Source of the DNA: Owenia fusiformis
Lineage: Eukaryota > Annelida > Polychaeta > Sabellida > Oweniidae
Reading direction: 5' to 3'
NCBI GenBank assembly: GCA_903813345.2
Contig: CAIIXF020000008.1
Coordinates: 23,298,822 to 23,362,821, forward strand
DNA: 64,000 nt
Positions 62,305 to 64,000 of this stretch are shown here, one piece after another. The notes beneath the pieces are model-generated. The model searched no databases, was not told the origin of the DNA, and saw only the letters and a program-made list of their open reading frames with translations. Position 1 is the first letter of the stretch. Every line of letters starts with the position of its first letter. The translations under genes and the position numbers were made by a program.

Positions 62305-62772
62305 TTCAGAACAATACTTTGCACAAATGGCGTTCGTGATCAGCTATAAAACGCTTACCCCCCATGGTGTTATATACCAAAATGTACCTGTTCATATAGG
62401 ACTTCGATTGATATACATTAAATTATAGGGAGTCAGGTTACTTTTTGAGATATCAGCGTCCATTTATTGTAACTCGCGTTTGCTACCATTTCCTCAATTC
62501 TGAGATGACGGGCATACGCGTAGTAAACATGCTCACGCCGGAACTATTTTGACCTACATCGCTATTTTCGTAATTCAAATGAAAGTAGAACTCATCCTCT
62601 TTATTTTGATACCAAATAGTGGCATTCTAGGTACCCAAGAAGCCAACTATGGCGTTATTTAGAACAAAACCACACATTTTTAAATGGACTATATAGTCAT
62701 ACCTTTTGGCGGATGGATATGGAACCTCACACCAGAACTTGAATTTTGTGATTTTTTTCATTAATTTACCGT

Positions 62773-63020
62773 AGTGACACCATAACGTATCATAACTTCC
62801 GGAAATGAATGCCTTTCGGAAAATTTTGGGGAATATTTTCACTTAGTTTACATTTCTTGTATAACTGTACTTATTGTTGATCGGACGGAAAGATAAGCTG
62901 ATGTAGTTACACTAGGGTTCGTTAGCTACCATTGGGAAGGCACGTGAGGGTCCCATTCACCAGGTAACACTTATATGTCGAAGTTAAGTTCTTGCTATTT
63001 TTACCATGAAACCGACTGTA
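62773..63020 (-). repeat. Right inverted repeat of the 4-kb interval
   Basis: This is the partner of 59032-59278, ending CATGAAACCGACTGTA. It shares TAGCTAACGAACCCTAGTG (inverted) and the CCGTCCGATCAAC stretch. The arms are about 90 percent alike by eye. Confidence 0.7.
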
Positions 63021-64000
63021 GATTCTGTTACATATGGCGTAAAAAACAGAATATATTTCCATTACATTTCCATTTGTTTTGATTATGATTTAAATCTGTA
63101 AATAGCTATCGTTACTTTAGCAGAGAGGTGAAGTGTGTTAATCAACATGATGCAACTTGTAAGATTTTGATTATTTATCATAATTTAAGATATCCCAATT
63201 TTCGACAAAACGTCTACTGAAGTGTAAATTGTTACGTCTTACAATGTGCGATGGTGCGATCGCATCCCCCCCCCCGATAACCAATGAAAATATGACCATG
63301 ATAATAGAGGAAGAAAAGAGCCTTAAAATGCTTTTGATTTGAAGCTTCTACCTCAATTTTGAAGGAAGTTACATACATTTTTGTAAATTCAAAACAAATC
63401 TTACACGTTTTCTAATGATCTAATTATGTTATATATTCGTATTTTTCTTTTTTTTGGGTACCCTTTTTTTATTGGGTACCAAGTTTGAACCCAGCATGGA
63501 GGATTTACTACCCGGTACCCGGTTTTTTCTACAAATCCTAATCCGTAGACCAATGAAAAATTGCCCCTCTTGAAGCAATGCATTTTGGGAGATATTTATG
63601 TTAATGACAATGTTTTTGTCTATCACGCATTAGTGTATTGGTGCACAAGCAGAAGAAGAGGTTTCCTAAGATTGATGGTGAATAACTTAAGTTTAGTGGA
63701 GTGAGTCAGTGAATGAAAAATGGTATTTGCATCTATGAACTTTGATATAGATTGCAATGAATCTTACACTAAATCTACAAAGACCACTGGCAGGAACTGA
63801 GTGAACGAAGATGGAAATAAACAAGGTATCCTCTATATTACCATTCTGATGTTAATAGCATCTCTCTCACTGTGCATCTCAGAAGGACAGAGATGGAGAA
63901 GGCATGGCTTACCACAATCTGCTAGAGAGATGGTATTCCTGCAACCTCACTTGTGTGGGAGTTCCCACGTTTAATTTAATTGGACTCAATTTTAGAGTTG
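63021..64000. other. Unannotated right end
   Basis: No gene can be supported. A C-run sits at 63268-63278. GGGTACC is repeated in 63456-63520. Near 63915-63990 the minus strand has a GC-richer frame ending at a donor-like TTGTG|GTAAGCC, which could be an exon cut by the window edge, but I have no homology for it. Confidence 0.35.

Overview
The window looks like nuclear DNA from an invertebrate metazoan, most likely a marine one. It is AT-rich and intron-bearing, with GT/AG splice sites and very little coding sequence. It carries a Toll-like receptor (TLR) sequence, LINE-type retrotransposon remnants, many cut-and-paste DNA transposons, and an unusual density of minisatellite arrays. I cannot place the phylum from the sequence alone. 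Nothing suggests a bacterial or viral source. Almost all longer open frames are by-products of tandem arrays with uninterrupted periods.

Region by region. 0.4-5.8 kb: a large foldback structure (inverted arms 425-2015 and 5150-5800) around a 36-bp minisatellite. 6.2-6.9 kb: a 71-bp minisatellite running into a possible first exon. 7-15 kb: unique sequence, a block of about 470-bp repeats ending in a hairpin, and one possible minus-strand exon. 17-18.2 kb: a TTAA-flanked element with another repeat nested inside. 19.4-22.6 kb: a second foldback with nearly identical 497-bp arms. 22.8-26.4 kb: a 21-bp satellite split by a mariner-like MITE with a TA target duplication. 27.3-28.5 kb: a 40-bp minisatellite duplicated with its flank. 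30.1-31.7 kb: an element with matched ends and about 146-bp internal repeats. 32.95-35.36 kb: an intronless TLR-type gene with an in-frame stop and four frameshifts. 35.36-36.94 kb: a decayed mariner-like transposon, itself interrupted by a LINE fragment, starting 4 bp after the TLR stop codon.

41.3-54.5 kb holds the only convincing spliced gene. It is a minus-strand PDZ-domain gene with two well-supported, phase-compatible exons (49354-49485 and 41320-41458) and perhaps an upstream one (54439-54492). Its introns hold three large minisatellites (56 bp, 32/33 bp and 44 bp), two of them with higher-order repeat structure, and a 698-bp foldback MITE. 58.5-63.0 kb contains a hAT-like element (8-bp duplication), a 4-kb interval bounded by about 250-bp inverted repeats, a LINE reverse-transcriptase remnant and a Mutator-like MITE (9-bp duplication) carrying two nuclear-receptor DR1 motifs. 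A CpG-containing, promoter-like sequence with a possible first exon lies in the same interval.

No operon-like or defence-island organisation is visible. The novelty here is in the repeat biology: nested transposons with readable target duplications, foldbacks with tandem-repeat cores, and paired end variants in one repeat family.
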